Source of the DNA: Flavobacteriales bacterium
GTDB lineage: Bacteria > Bacteroidota > Bacteroidia > Flavobacteriales_D > Crocinitomicaceae
DNA length: 64,000 bases
Assembly: GCA_947447525.1 (NCBI GenBank)
Contig: CANFJL010000008.1
Location: forward strand, 62,001 to 126,000
Direction: 5' to 3'
In this document: positions 1 through 7,186 of the stretch, piece after piece
How the letters are laid out: each line of letters opens with the position of its first letter
Numbering within the stretch: position 1 is the first letter of the stretch
Translations under genes and position numbers: made by a program
The notes under the pieces: model-generated
Databases searched by the model: none
Seen by the model: the letters and a program-made list of their open reading frames with translations, nothing else
Told to the model about the DNA's origin: nothing

Positions 1-33
1 TTTAATGCTCCACAAAGGGGGCCACTGACGCTC

Positions 34-59
34 CCTGACCCGCAATTCACTCAGTCAGG
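34..59. repeat. Small hairpin repeat (CCTGAC...GTCAGG)
   Basis: A short inverted repeat with 6-base arms, CCTGAC at 34-39 and GTCAGG at 54-59. Its flank and arms resemble the hairpin at 7209-7234, so the two may belong to one dispersed intergenic repeat family. It lies just downstream of the minus-strand gene ending at 91. It could act as a transcription end signal, but no clear U-tract follows it. Confidence 0.4.
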
Positions 60-90
60 AAAGACTTTATTATGAAAACCTAATGAGAAA

Positions 91-486
91 TTATTTTCTA
101 ATAAATATCGGTTTAATAGTATTCCAAACCACGATGGGGAAGAGATGCATTGGTATGGCGAAACCATAAATCAAATAGTAAAAACTTTCATCATCACTGT
201 CTGGCAAGGTTGCTTTAAAAACCCCCATGATACTTATAAAACTGATAATTGCAAATAAGAAACCAAAGGTAATATCACCGATTTTTGGTAATAATTTTAC
301 AAAAAGAGCATGACCAGCAGATGCTAAAATGCATCCTACGAAGCACGAAATAAAAATGGCGCTTGGTGGAATAACTGCGCTATAATCTATTACCGTCAAT
401 TCTTGATAAAGAGAACCATATAAATAGGAACCAAATCCAGATAAGGCTCCGGAAATAAGTGCAAGTAAGGTGTATTTTTTTATCAT
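91..486 (-). CDS. Small four-helix membrane protein of unknown function
   Basis: A 131-residue protein that I cannot assign to a named family with confidence. Four hydrophobic segments are visible, near residues 5-25, 38-66, 72-90 and 102-121, so it is probably an inner-membrane protein with little soluble part. It starts with ATG 4 bases after the stop of the YceI gene upstream, so it is very likely the last gene of the same transcript (DoxX, YceI, YceI, this gene). That context suggests a membrane role linked to lipid, quinone or redox stress, but this is inference only. A DUF6069-like family is one possibility from memory. Confidence 0.7.
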   Translation of the reverse strand: MIKKYTLLALISGALSGFGSYLYGSLYQELTVIDYSAVIPPSAIFISCFVGCILASAGHALFVKLLPKIGDITFGFLFAIISFISIMGVFKATLPDSDDESFYYLIYGFAIPMHLFPIVVWNTIKPIFIRK

Positions 487-490
487 TGTT

Positions 491-1021
491 TTATTTATTT
501 AATGTTACAGGAATTGTTGCAACTATTTTTAACATTTCGGATACATCATCTCCTTTTTTACCAACTCCAAAATCCGTTCTATCCACACTGAATTTACCAA
601 CAAATGTAGCTTTATTTCCTTTTTTAACAAATGTAAAAAGAATTGAGCAATCTTTTTTAACCCCGTGAATTTCAAGTTTTCCAATGGCTTTATATCCAGC
701 ATCTGTTTTTTCAATTTTTGAAGAAACAAATTCAATATTCGGATATTTATCAGCGTCAAACCATTCTTCACCTTTGGCGTGTTTGTTTTGAACACCATTT
801 CCTGTGCTGATGGATTCAACCTTGATTTTTAAGTCGAATTTTGAACTTGAAAGTTTAGTCGCATCGAAAATAATACTCCCTGACATTTCTTTAAAAACAC
901 CACTTACATCTTTGTTTGAAAAGGCAATATTGTGCTGCTCAGAAATCTTCCAGTTTTGCGCTTGTAAGGTTCCAATTGTTAAAATAAGAACCAACAAAGC
1001 AACTATTTTCGATGCTTTCAT
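491..1021 (-). CDS. YceI family lipid-binding periplasmic protein
   Basis: 176 residues with a signal peptide (about 1-21, ending in LQAQ) and then one YceI domain. YceI proteins are secreted lipocalin-like barrels that bind isoprenoid or amphiphilic ligands such as polyprenols and quinones. Family features seen are the opening strand WKISEQHNIAF, a NKHAKGEEWFDADKYPNI segment with the conserved D-x-x-x-x-P turn, the GKLEIHGVKKD hairpin and a late DRTDFGVG motif. It is the second of two adjacent YceI genes (19 bases between them) and only weakly similar to its neighbour, so this is an old rather than recent duplication. The start fits the signal peptide. Confidence 0.9.
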   Translation of the reverse strand: MKASKIVALLVLILTIGTLQAQNWKISEQHNIAFSNKDVSGVFKEMSGSIIFDATKLSSSKFDLKIKVESISTGNGVQNKHAKGEEWFDADKYPNIEFVSSKIEKTDAGYKAIGKLEIHGVKKDCSILFTFVKKGNKATFVGKFSVDRTDFGVGKKGDDVSEMLKIVATIPVTLNK

Positions 1022-1040
1022 CTTTCGCGATTTCTTACTA

Positions 1041-1616
1041 TTAGTTTTTAGATACCTCTAAATCAGCATTTAAGTAAATTTCGTCAGCAACCACAGAGTT
1101 TGGCATCGTTGCACCCACTCCGTAGTCTGATCGTTTAACCATTCCTGAAATTTTCAATCCAGCTAAATCTGCACCAGCTCTGTTTTTAGTTGTCCCATTA
1201 TGAACACCAGCTAAAACAACTGTTTTTGTAACACCGTGCATGGTGAAATTTCCTGTGATGACATAGTTGTTTCCTTTTGCTTTCTTCACAGATGTACTTT
1301 TAAAAGTGATTGTTGGATGTTTTTCAACATCGAAAAAATCAGCAGAACGCAAATGATCATCTCGCATAGAAAGATAAGTGTTGACTGTTTTAGCCTCAGC
1401 CGTTAATTCGATTGTTGCATCCGAAAAATCTGCATTTGGAGTCGTGATGTTCACATCGAATTTATCGAATTGACCAACAGTTTCAGAAATCTCCATGTGT
1501 TTTACAGTAAAACCCAATCGTGAGTGACCTGCGTCCAAAGACCAACTTCCTGCTTCTAAAACTACGAATGAAACCAATGCAAGTGCTGCGGATAATGTGA
1601 TAAGTATTTTTTTCAT
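1041..1616 (-). CDS. YceI family lipid-binding periplasmic protein
   Basis: The ATG at 1616 is chosen over an in-frame upstream start because the signal peptide MKKILITLSAALALVSF begins there, giving 191 residues. The mature protein shows the full YceI pattern: WSLDAGHSRLGFTVKHM at the N terminus, the DHLRSADFFDVEKHPTITF turn, GNFTMHGVTKT, and KRSDYGVGATMP near the end. Such proteins are soluble lipocalin-like carriers of polyisoprenoid or lipid ligands in the periplasm. It has its own putative promoter (TAACTTTG at 1653-1660), although DoxX upstream could also read through. Pairing with DoxX and an HxlR regulator suggests a stress-induced envelope or redox module. Confidence 0.93.
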   Translation of the reverse strand: MKKILITLSAALALVSFVVLEAGSWSLDAGHSRLGFTVKHMEISETVGQFDKFDVNITTPNADFSDATIELTAEAKTVNTYLSMRDDHLRSADFFDVEKHPTITFKSTSVKKAKGNNYVITGNFTMHGVTKTVVLAGVHNGTTKNRAGADLAGLKISGMVKRSDYGVGATMPNSVVADEIYLNADLEVSKN

Positions 1617-1652
1617 GTTTTTAAATTTTTTAATTAAAAGTTTATTTGTCTG

Positions 1653-1660
1653 CAAAGTTA
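1653..1660 (-). promoter_or_regulatory. Putative -7 element (TAACTTTG) for the YceI operon
   Basis: Read on the minus strand this is a perfect match to the Bacteroidota -7 consensus TAnnTTTG, 36 bases before the ATG at 1616. A TTC lies 17 bases further upstream, inside the small palindrome at 1671-1684, as a possible -33 element. The same octamer recurs before two other minus-strand genes in this window. Confidence 0.5.
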
Positions 1661-1670
1661 AATATTCTTT

Positions 1671-1684
1671 ACGATTTGAATCGT
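1671..1684. promoter_or_regulatory. Operator-like palindrome over the YceI -33 region
   Basis: ACGATT-TG-AATCGT is a perfect inverted repeat with 6-base arms and a 2-base centre. It covers the place where the -33 element of the YceI promoter should be. A regulator binding here would block that promoter. No binding protein can be named. Confidence 0.35.
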
Positions 1685-1688
1685 TGAC

Positions 1689-1716
1689 ATAGGTTAAGAA
1701 AGATTTCTTAACCTAT
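1689..1716. promoter_or_regulatory. 13-base-arm palindrome at the DoxX stop codon
   Basis: ATAGGTTAAGAAA (1689-1701) and TTTCTTAACCTAT (1704-1716) form a perfect inverted repeat with a 2-base centre, straddling the stop codon of the DoxX gene. As RNA it would fold into a strong hairpin after DoxX, but no U-tract follows on the minus strand. It could be a weak terminator or mRNA-end stabiliser, or an operator for the YceI promoter just downstream. Confidence 0.5.
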
Positions 1717-2081
1717 TTATTTCTCAATCGATTTGTTAATTCAGGGAATCTGTAAAAAGCTACTACCCACAAAAATGCTTGTATGATACATTGCGCGACA
1801 AAGGGTTGACCATGTTCCAAATGCGTTGCGATAGCTCCACCTATAAAGGCACATAACAGTAGGGTGCCAATAATGCCTGTACGGGGAAGAATAAATAAAA
1901 CTAAACATAGTATTTCAATAAAACCAAGCATCTTAAATGTGTTTGCATCCAGCCCCATGCTTGCAGCCATTTCCAAAGCCTTTTGATCTGCTGTAAACTT
2001 ACCTACGGCGCTTCCAAGAAATATAAAAGCTACCAAGCCTGTTAATGCCCAATAAATGATTTTTTTTGTTTTTTCTGACAT
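1713..2081 (-). CDS. DoxX family membrane protein
   Basis: 122 residues with four hydrophobic helices (about 8-25, 49-66, 70-88 and 94-110). The first helix ends in FLGSAVGKF, the usual DoxX opening, and an FIEILCLVLFILPRTG segment follows, typical of DoxX/SURF4-like proteins. DoxX proteins are inner-membrane proteins linked to thiosulfate:quinone oxidoreductase or, more broadly, to redox homeostasis; substrates are mostly unknown. The gene is divergent from an HxlR regulator with a tandem palindromic operator between them, so it is probably the regulator's main target. Two YceI genes and a small membrane protein lie downstream on the same strand. Confidence 0.88.
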   Translation of the reverse strand: MSEKTKKIIYWALTGLVAFIFLGSAVGKFTADQKALEMAASMGLDANTFKMLGFIEILCLVLFILPRTGIIGTLLLCAFIGGAIATHLEHGQPFVAQCIIQAFLWVVAFYRFPELTNRLRNK

Positions 2082-2144
2082 GTTTTTTGATTTAGATTAT
2101 TTTAATAAAGTGCAAAAATGAGAAAAATTACTTTCTAAAATATA

Positions 2145-2180
2145 GTAGTTACCTTTGGGTAAGTAGTTACCTCCGGGTAA
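2145..2180. promoter_or_regulatory. Tandem palindromic operator between doxX and the HxlR gene
   Basis: Two directly adjacent 18-base copies, 2145-2162 and 2163-2180, differ at only two central positions. Each contains TTACC-N4-GGTAA, an inverted repeat fit for a dimeric winged-helix regulator. The pair lies between divergent doxX (start 2081) and the HxlR-type gene (start 2204). HxlR regulators usually control the divergent neighbour and themselves, so autoregulation is the simplest reading. Confidence 0.7.
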
Positions 2181-2191
2181 TTTGTATGTCG

Positions 2192-2199
2192 TAATTTTG
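2192..2199 (+). promoter_or_regulatory. Putative -7 element (TAATTTTG) of the HxlR gene
   Basis: A perfect TAnnTTTG match ending four bases before the ATG at 2204. If used, transcription would begin at or about the start codon, giving a leaderless message. No good -33 partner sits at the usual distance; that region is taken up by the tandem operator. Confidence 0.3.
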
Positions 2200-2203
2200 T
2201 AAT

Positions 2204-2545
2204 ATGAGTCAGAAAGATCAAGTTTGTCAGTATAAATTAATGGCCTCAAGGGATGCCTTAGAAGTTATTCAGGGTAAGTGGCGCATTCCAATTATCATTG
2301 CCTTGACACATGGTACCAAAAGATTTGGAGAAATTCAAAAAGACATCAATGACATTTCACCGAAAATGCTTTCACAAGAGTTAAAGGCATTGGAAATGAA
2401 TAAGATTGTCAAAAGAACGCTGCACGATACCATGCCCATTGCAACAGATTATTCCTTAACACCACTTGGAGAATCCATGACCAACTTAATGGAAGAAATA
2501 TTGAAATGGGGCATCCATTTTCGAGAGGAAGTATTGAAGAATTAA
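2204..2545 (+). CDS. HxlR family winged-helix transcriptional regulator
   Basis: 113 residues, the normal length for HxlR/MarR-like regulators. The segment from about residue 14, DALEVIQGKWRIPIIIAL, matches the family's opening helix with the GKW core. RFGEIQKDI, ISPKMLSQELKALE and the wing (about 70-85) follow. The conserved N-terminal cysteine is present (Cys8, in QVCQYKL). Several characterised HxlR proteins (YodB, HypR, QorR) sense quinones, aldehydes or disulfide stress through this cysteine, so a redox or electrophile sensor is plausible. It is divergent from doxX and probably controls doxX and the YceI genes through the 2145-2180 site. Confidence 0.92.
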   Translation: MSQKDQVCQYKLMASRDALEVIQGKWRIPIIIALTHGTKRFGEIQKDINDISPKMLSQELKALEMNKIVKRTLHDTMPIATDYSLTPLGESMTNLMEEILKWGIHFREEVLKN

Positions 2546-2883
2546 ACAAAAGCCAATGATTATAATGCCAAAGCTCTCACTCTCATTTTCACACTGAAAG
2601 AAAAGCGCAAATACAAAATAGAGGCTAGAGTTACCCTTCGATGAACTCAGGGCGAGAAGGCTAGAGAGAGAAATAGAGTGAAAATGAGGAAAAGCTCGAT
2701 TTAGATTGTTTTGAGGAGATGGATAGGTTGGAGTAGTAAACAAAATTTATTGCTGAAACTTAAGACTCATTCTAATCAAATTAATTATTGGTAAACAACT
2801 TATGTTTAATTCTGCAAGATTTCTATTTAATAATCATCCTATATAGGAAAGGATAATTTTTACAATATCCAAAATTTTAGATT
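2546..2883. other. 338-base gene-free stretch with dispersed-repeat copy
   Basis: No credible gene. The first half (2573-2697) holds a copy of an intergenic repeat also found at 7073-7141. Inside it is a small hairpin, CCTTCG at 2635-2640 and CGAGAAGG at 2653-2660, around a CCCTTCG...CTCAGGG core of the sort widely seen as intergenic repeats in bacteria. The second half is AT-rich and carries a 12-base perfect palindrome, TCCTATATAGGA, at 2837-2848, 35 bases before the TonB receptor start. Confidence 0.6.
2573..2697. repeat. Dispersed intergenic repeat, copy 1, with inverted ends
   Basis: The stretch 2581-2616 matches 7081-7116 at 35 of 36 positions. The unit is bounded by an 11-base perfect inverted repeat, CTCATTTTCAC at 2582-2592 and GTGAAAATGAG at 2678-2688, so it resembles a small mobile or REP-like palindromic unit. 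The intervening sequence has AGAGGCTAGAG-type runs like those at 6917-7020. Confidence 0.6.
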
Positions 2884-5229
2884 ATGATTAGATTTATATT
2901 AATATTCTCAATTATTCCATTAATTGCCAATGCTCAAAACAATACTCAGGATATTCGGGGTATTGTCACAGATAAATTTTCTCAAAGCCTGTTAGTTGGG
3001 GTGAAAATTCAAATTACTTCCTTGCAAAAAGCAACAACTACTGATGCACTCGGGAAATATACACTAAAAGATATTTCGCCTGGTCGTTACGAGCTAATTG
3101 TTTCTTTTGCTGGCTATAAAAGCATCACCATTCCAAATATTGTGGTAACATCAGGGAAAGAAGTAATGATAGATATATCAATAGAAGAACTAATTAATCA
3201 AATTGAGGAGTTATCTATTACGGCAAACAACAAATATGGTACAATCAACAAGTTAGCAAATGTTAGTGCACGAACTTTCTCTATAGAAGAAGTTAATCGA
3301 TATGCCGGTGGGAGAAGTGATCCTGCCCGTTTGGCTGCAAATTTTGCTGGTGTTAGTACCCCTGATGATAGTAGAAATGATTTGGTTATCCGTGGAAACT
3401 CTCCAATTGGAGTATTGTGGAGGATTGATGGGATGAGTGTATCCAATCCAAATCATTTTGCCTCAGTAGGGACAACAGGTGGAGCCGTCAGCGCATTAAA
3501 TACTAATCTTTTAAAAAATTCAGACTTTTTCACTTCCGCCTTTCCATCTGAATACGGCAATGCAAATTCAGGTGTCTTCGATTTGGGTCTTAGAACAGGT
3601 AACAATAAAAAACGAGAAACGACAGTTCAAGCTGGAGTTATAACTGGCTTAGAATTGACCACAGAAGGTCCTTTCAATAAAAAGAGTGATGCGTCCTATT
3701 TGGTTGGTTATCGCTATTCGTTAGCTGGTATTGCTCAAGCACTTGGTGTTAATATAGGAACTACTGCGACCCCATCCTATCAAGATTTATCATTTAAAAT
3801 AAACAGCGGCAATACAAAATGGGGTAGATTTTCTATGTTTGGAATACTTGCTTCAAGTACAATCAATATTGGAGGTGGAACTGGGAATTCGCTATATGGG
3901 GGCGGTAATAAAGTTGACTTTGCAAGTAAAATTGGTCTTTGTGGTATCAATCATTTCAAACAATTGAATTCAAAATCGTATTTGTCAACAATAATTGGAA
4001 TCAATTATTCTTCCACTAAGCAAACATCATATGATTTTGACCCATTTTTAGACTCTAGTTTCGTGAGAGAAAAAAGTAATTTAGCAAAAACAACTTACTT
4101 TCTTAATGCAAGTTATAACTTGAAAATTAATTCTCGATGGTTCTTAAAAGTAGGATTTCAAGATGAAATAATGGGGCTAGATTTAAATTACAAAACAAAG
4201 GAACAATTATTTGCACCTGAGAAACAAATTTGGGATTATAAAAGCAGTACAAATTTAGTTCAAGGATATGCACATATTAAATATGGATTTTCTAAGAATT
4301 TAACACTTAATGCTGGTCTTCATGCCAACTATTTCCTACTAAATAATTCAACAGCAATTGAGCCTAGATTTGGACTGGTTTACAATGTTTCGCAGAAAAG
4401 CAGTTTTAATTTTGGCTATGGATTACATTCTCAATTACAACCCATTAATGTTTACTTCTTGCAATCCATCGATAATAACGGGAATACAGTTTACAATAAT
4501 AAAAACCTAGATTTCACTAAAAGCCATCATATTGTATTGGGTTACAATATCCAACCATTCTCAGACTGGCGTTTTAAAACAGAAATCTACTATCAATATA
4601 TTTATAATGTGCCAGTAACAAGTTATTCTAGTAGTTATTCCATGTTGAACACTGGATCAACATTCAAAACTGATTTAACTGATAGTTTAATTAATACTGG
4701 AACAGGAAAAAACTATGGAATTGAACTAACAGGAGAAAAATTCTTCAGTAATGGCTACTATGGACTATTTACAGCTTCACTATATAACTCAGAATATATT
4801 GGTAGTGATGGAATTAAGAGAAATACGGCATTCAATGGAAGATATGTATATAATATTTTAGCAGGGAAAGAGTGGAAAATCGGGAAAGCAAAGAGGAACT
4901 GTTTTACTTTGGACATTAAATTCACTAAGGCTGGTGGACGAGCTTATTCTCCAATTAATTTAAACTCTTCTATCGCTCAAGGACATGAGGTCATATCATC
5001 CGATTCGTATTCCAGTTTTTATTCTGATTACTATAGAATGGATATTAAAACTGGATTAACTTTAAATAGTTCTAAACATAAAATAGCGCAATCCATATCC
5101 TTGGATCTACAGAATTTAACGAACCATAAAAATGTATTTTCAGAAAGTTTTGACAGAAAAACCAATACTATTAGCACGACTTATCAATTAGGGTTTTTTC
5201 CTAATGTTGTTTACAAAATCCAATTTTGA
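2884..5229 (+). CDS. TonB-dependent outer-membrane receptor with carboxypeptidase-like N-terminal domain
   Basis: 781 residues with a signal peptide (1-17, ending IANAQ). Residues about 22-110 are a CarboxypepD_reg-like beta-sandwich (IRGIVTDKFSQSLLVGVKIQI, DALGKYTLKDISPGRYELIVSFAGY). A plug domain follows at about 125-245, with LVIRGNSPIGVLWRIDG and SAFPSEYGNANSGVFDLGLRTG. The rest is a beta-barrel ending in an aromatic residue (YKIQF). Such receptors import siderophores, cobalamin, sugars or peptides using TonB energy. No SusD-like partner or transport gene is adjacent, so the ligand cannot be named. It stands as a single transcription unit with a 12-base palindrome upstream. Confidence 0.92.
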   Translation: MIRFILIFSIIPLIANAQNNTQDIRGIVTDKFSQSLLVGVKIQITSLQKATTTDALGKYTLKDISPGRYELIVSFAGYKSITIPNIVVTSGKEVMIDISIEELINQIEELSITANNKYGTINKLANVSARTFSIEEVNRYAGGRSDPARLAANFAGVSTPDDSRNDLVIRGNSPIGVLWRIDGMSVSNPNHFASVGTTGGAVSALNTNLLKNSDFFTSAFPSEYGNANSGVFDLGLRTGNNKKRETTVQAGVITGLELTTEGPFNKKSDASYLVGYRYSLAGIAQALGVNIGTTATPSYQDLSFKINSGNTKWGRFSMFGILASSTINIGGGTGNSLYGGGNKVDFASKIGLCGINHFKQLNSKSYLSTIIGINYSSTKQTSYDFDPFLDSSFVREKSNLAKTTYFLNASYNLKINSRWFLKVGFQDEIMGLDLNYKTKEQLFAPEKQIWDYKSSTNLVQGYAHIKYGFSKNLTLNAGLHANYFLLNNSTAIEPRFGLVYNVSQKSSFNFGYGLHSQLQPINVYFLQSIDNNGNTVYNNKNLDFTKSHHIVLGYNIQPFSDWRFKTEIYYQYIYNVPVTSYSSSYSMLNTGSTFKTDLTDSLINTGTGKNYGIELTGEKFFSNGYYGLFTASLYNSEYIGSDGIKRNTAFNGRYVYNILAGKEWKIGKAKRNCFTLDIKFTKAGGRAYSPINLNSSIAQGHEVISSDSYSSFYSDYYRMDIKTGLTLNSSKHKIAQSISLDLQNLTNHKNVFSESFDRKTNTISTTYQLGFFPNVVYKIQF

Positions 5230-5386
5230 TTAATGAAAAATCTGTAACCTTTATTCGTTAAGTATAGCTAGAAACATAAAATTTTAGAAACGATACTCTG
5301 TTAGATTGACCAAGATAAAGCTCAATTTGAGATGGGTATGAGAAAGGACTATGAAGCATTCAGCCTGAAGCGTATCAGCTTTTATC

Positions 5387-6019
5387 TTATTTTTCAGATA
5401 TGGCAATGTACTTTTTTAATTCAGTTTGTTTTTCTGCTTGTTTTATTAAAAAATCTGCTACATCAGCTCTATTAATTCCGCCAATCTTAATTCCTTTGAA
5501 TAAGGTATTTTCAATACGGTATTTTTCTGTTAAGCCACCGTCTAATAGCCTTCCTGGCCTAACAACCGTCCAATTCAAATCTGAATTGGTGATGATTTCT
5601 TCCATTTTTGCTTTGTCATCATAAACATCTTTTAAAAGATATTTTAAAAACATTTTTACAAGCCAAGAAACATAATTTTTGCTTTCTCCAGCTCCAAATC
5701 CTGTAACAAAAATTAATGGAATCTCTATTTTGTTCTCCCGATGTATTTCGACAATCAATTTTGCGAAATCTGAAAAAAGGGTAGTTGCTTTCATATTCTT
5801 ACCTGTACCCAAGGTTATTATTAAAGCCTCTGCGTTTTGGATAGACTTTATTAGATCTGCTTTATTTGTTGCATCACCAAGTATCTTATTTATTGATTCT
5901 TTCTCTTCTATCTGAATTTCAGAACGAGAGAGGGTAGTGATCGAATGATTTCTATTTAATCCTCTTTTTACTGCTTCTAATCCAATTCCAGCCGAAGCGC
6001 CTATGATTGTTATGTTCAT
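5387..6019 (-). CDS. NAD(P)-binding Rossmann-fold protein (atypical SDR, NmrA/BVR-B-like)
   Basis: The ATG at 6019 gives MNITIIGASAGIG directly at the start, as expected for an N-terminal Rossmann beta strand; another in-frame ATG at 6034 would add five residues. GASAGIGLEAVKRGL is the dinucleotide-binding loop. DATNKADLIKSIQNAEALIITLG is the typical second half of the fold, and NSDLNWTVVRPGRLLDGG is the conserved atypical-SDR motif with RPG. INRADVADFLI near the C terminus is also usual. These proteins are flavin reductases, sugar-nucleotide epimerase relatives or NADPH sensors; the exact activity is not evident. It is monocistronic, with a putative promoter at 6084-6091. Confidence 0.85.
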   Translation of the reverse strand: MNITIIGASAGIGLEAVKRGLNRNHSITTLSRSEIQIEEKESINKILGDATNKADLIKSIQNAEALIITLGTGKNMKATTLFSDFAKLIVEIHRENKIEIPLIFVTGFGAGESKNYVSWLVKMFLKYLLKDVYDDKAKMEEIITNSDLNWTVVRPGRLLDGGLTEKYRIENTLFKGIKIGGINRADVADFLIKQAEKQTELKKYIAISEK

Positions 6020-6083
6020 TTTTGTTAATTTCAATTTTATCCAAATGCTAACTGGCTACCAAGCGCCAAAGGTTAACTTTAAA

Positions 6084-6091
6084 CAAAGTTA
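6084..6091 (-). promoter_or_regulatory. Putative -7 element (TAACTTTG) for the NAD(P)-binding protein gene
   Basis: On the minus strand this is a perfect TAnnTTTG match, 64 bases upstream of the ATG at 6019. It is the same octamer as before the YceI operon and odhA. No convincing -33 element was found at the usual spacing. Confidence 0.4.
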
Positions 6092-6218
6092 CAACTTATT
6101 CTGAACACACCTTATTCGTTTAAAATTCATCTCTTAAAACGGAGTTGTAGAATCTAATTTGGGAGGAATTAGGGGGATTTTCGTTTTTATCTAGACAAGG
6201 GTTATAGTACGTAATAAA

Positions 6219-6524
6219 TTAAGAAATGGCTTTCAAAAGTTTCTTAGGATCTTGGCGATTATCCCAAAATGCCATAACGATTATTTGATCAGAAGTAATT
6301 TTATAATACAGACTGAAATGCCCCATTGCTGATTCGCGCGCTTCATCAATTTCAGATTCCTTGAATGCATCTGGATTTTTGGAAATTACCTTTAGATGCT
6401 TTGCAGTTATATCAATCAATTTCTCCGCATAAGTTGTGCTCTTATTCCTATCTGTCCAATATCTTAATATCTCACGACGCTGTTTAGCTGCCGTTTCGGT
6501 CCAGACTATTTTCCTTTTAACCAT
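6219..6524 (-). CDS. RelE/ParE family toxin
   Basis: 101 residues, the usual size for this toxin superfamily. The opening VWTETAAKQRREILRYW, the NKSTTYAEKLIDITAKHLKVISKNP middle, and the closing beta hairpin (SLYYKITSDQIIVMAFWDNRQDPKKL) match RelE/ParE proteins, which either cleave ribosome-bound mRNA or poison gyrase. The C-terminal FWDNRQDP is the common family ending. It overlaps the antitoxin gene just upstream by 19 bases, the classic translationally coupled type II arrangement. Whether it is an RNase or a gyrase poison cannot be told from sequence alone. Confidence 0.9.
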   Translation of the reverse strand: MVKRKIVWTETAAKQRREILRYWTDRNKSTTYAEKLIDITAKHLKVISKNPDAFKESEIDEARESAMGHFSLYYKITSDQIIVMAFWDNRQDPKKLLKAIS

Positions 6525-6748
6525 TCAAGGTCATTTTTGTCAAGATCATTTTGAGATATTGTACGACCATTTTGAATGTCAGCTTCACTCATTTCAAGCA
6601 TCAACTTTTGCTCCTTGGTCAATTTAATTTTATTTTCCTGAACCGCACTATTATCAACCAAACGAAGCAAAGCCATCAAATAATCCTTATCTGATATTGC
6701 AAGCAGTTTATCAATAATTCCATTTCTAATTACATCAACTTGAGCCAT
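6506..6748 (-). CDS. Antitoxin partner of the RelE/ParE toxin
   Basis: 80 residues, encoded directly before and overlapping the toxin gene. The N-terminal part (IRNGIIDKLLAISDKDYLMALLRLVD) looks helical and may dimerise. The C-terminal part, with SEADIQNGRTISQNDLDKNDLEWLKGK, is the acidic, extended tail commonly seen in Bacteroidota antitoxins that wrap around RelE/ParE toxins. No clear helix-turn-helix is visible, so the DNA-binding fold is uncertain. The complex would normally repress its own promoter. Confidence 0.85.
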   Translation of the reverse strand: MAQVDVIRNGIIDKLLAISDKDYLMALLRLVDNSAVQENKIKLTKEQKLMLEMSEADIQNGRTISQNDLDKNDLEWLKGK

Positions 6749-6916
6749 TTATTTTTAATTTGTACTAAGGTAATACTTATGTCTAGTTTTTCCAAATGCC
6801 CTCTAACTTGTCACTAACCGCAATTGGTATGTTTTACTCAAAATTACAACTTAGCTGAATAATGTGAAACATAAATCAAATCGGACTTATCCAACCTAAA
6901 AATCAATAAAAAAAAA

Positions 6917-7020
6917 GCGAGAAACAGAAAGTAGATTTAGAGGCTAGAGTTAGAGTCTAGAGTTAGAGGCTAGAGCGAGAAACAGAAAGTAGAGTTAGAG
7001 CCTAGAGGTTAGAGTTAGAG
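6917..7020. repeat. Purine-rich tandem repeat (period about 58)
   Basis: Two 33-base copies, 6917-6949 and 6975-7007, agree at 31 positions and share a GCGAGAAACAGAAAGTAGA start. Between and after them the unit TTAGAGGCTAGAG recurs in variants, and GAGAAACAGAG reappears near 7018 and 7120. Variation of this kind suggests slippage-prone intergenic DNA. It is not a CRISPR array: copies differ, spacing is short and there are no unique spacers of constant length. Confidence 0.6.
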
Positions 7021-7072
7021 AAACAGAGCGAATATAAGAAAAAAGAAAAGTCAGATCGCTTCAGGATTCTTC

Positions 7073-7141
7073 GCTCTCGTTCTCATTTTCACTCTGAAAG
7101 AAAAGCGCAAATACAAGAGCGAGAAACAGAGTGAGAATGAG
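7073..7141. repeat. Dispersed intergenic repeat, copy 2, with inverted ends
   Basis: Near-identical core (7081-7116) to 2581-2616. The ends are again inverted: CTCATTTTCACTCTG at 7082-7096 against CAGAGTGAGAATGAG at 7127-7141, with one mismatch. The loop carries AAAGCGCAAATACAA in both copies, so loop as well as arms are conserved. This argues for a defined repeat unit rather than chance palindromes. Confidence 0.6.
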
Positions 7142-7151
7142 GGTAAAAAGA

Positions 7152-7182
7152 AAAAGCGCTATCACTTTCGTAATGCGCTTTT
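7152..7182 (-). terminator. Terminator-like hairpin next to the duplicated tRNA end
   Basis: AAAAGCGC (7152-7159) pairs with GCGCTTTT (7175-7182). On the minus strand a U-rich run follows directly. It sits just downstream, in tRNA orientation, of the 18-base copy of the tRNA 3' end, mirroring the tRNA-plus-terminator order at 7345-7449 with a different stem sequence. It may also serve the plus strand. Confidence 0.5.
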
Positions 7183-7186
7183 CTTT

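Noticed and set aside
529-819. A 96-codon frame within the second YceI gene
   Set aside because: Out-of-frame reading of a clear YceI gene on the same strand.
2486-2743. An 85-codon minus-strand frame over the intergenic repeat
   Set aside because: It lies on repeat DNA and overlaps the end of the HxlR gene; no protein features.
6917-7020. Possible CRISPR array
   Set aside because: Copies are imperfect, period and spacers are not constant, and no cas gene is present.
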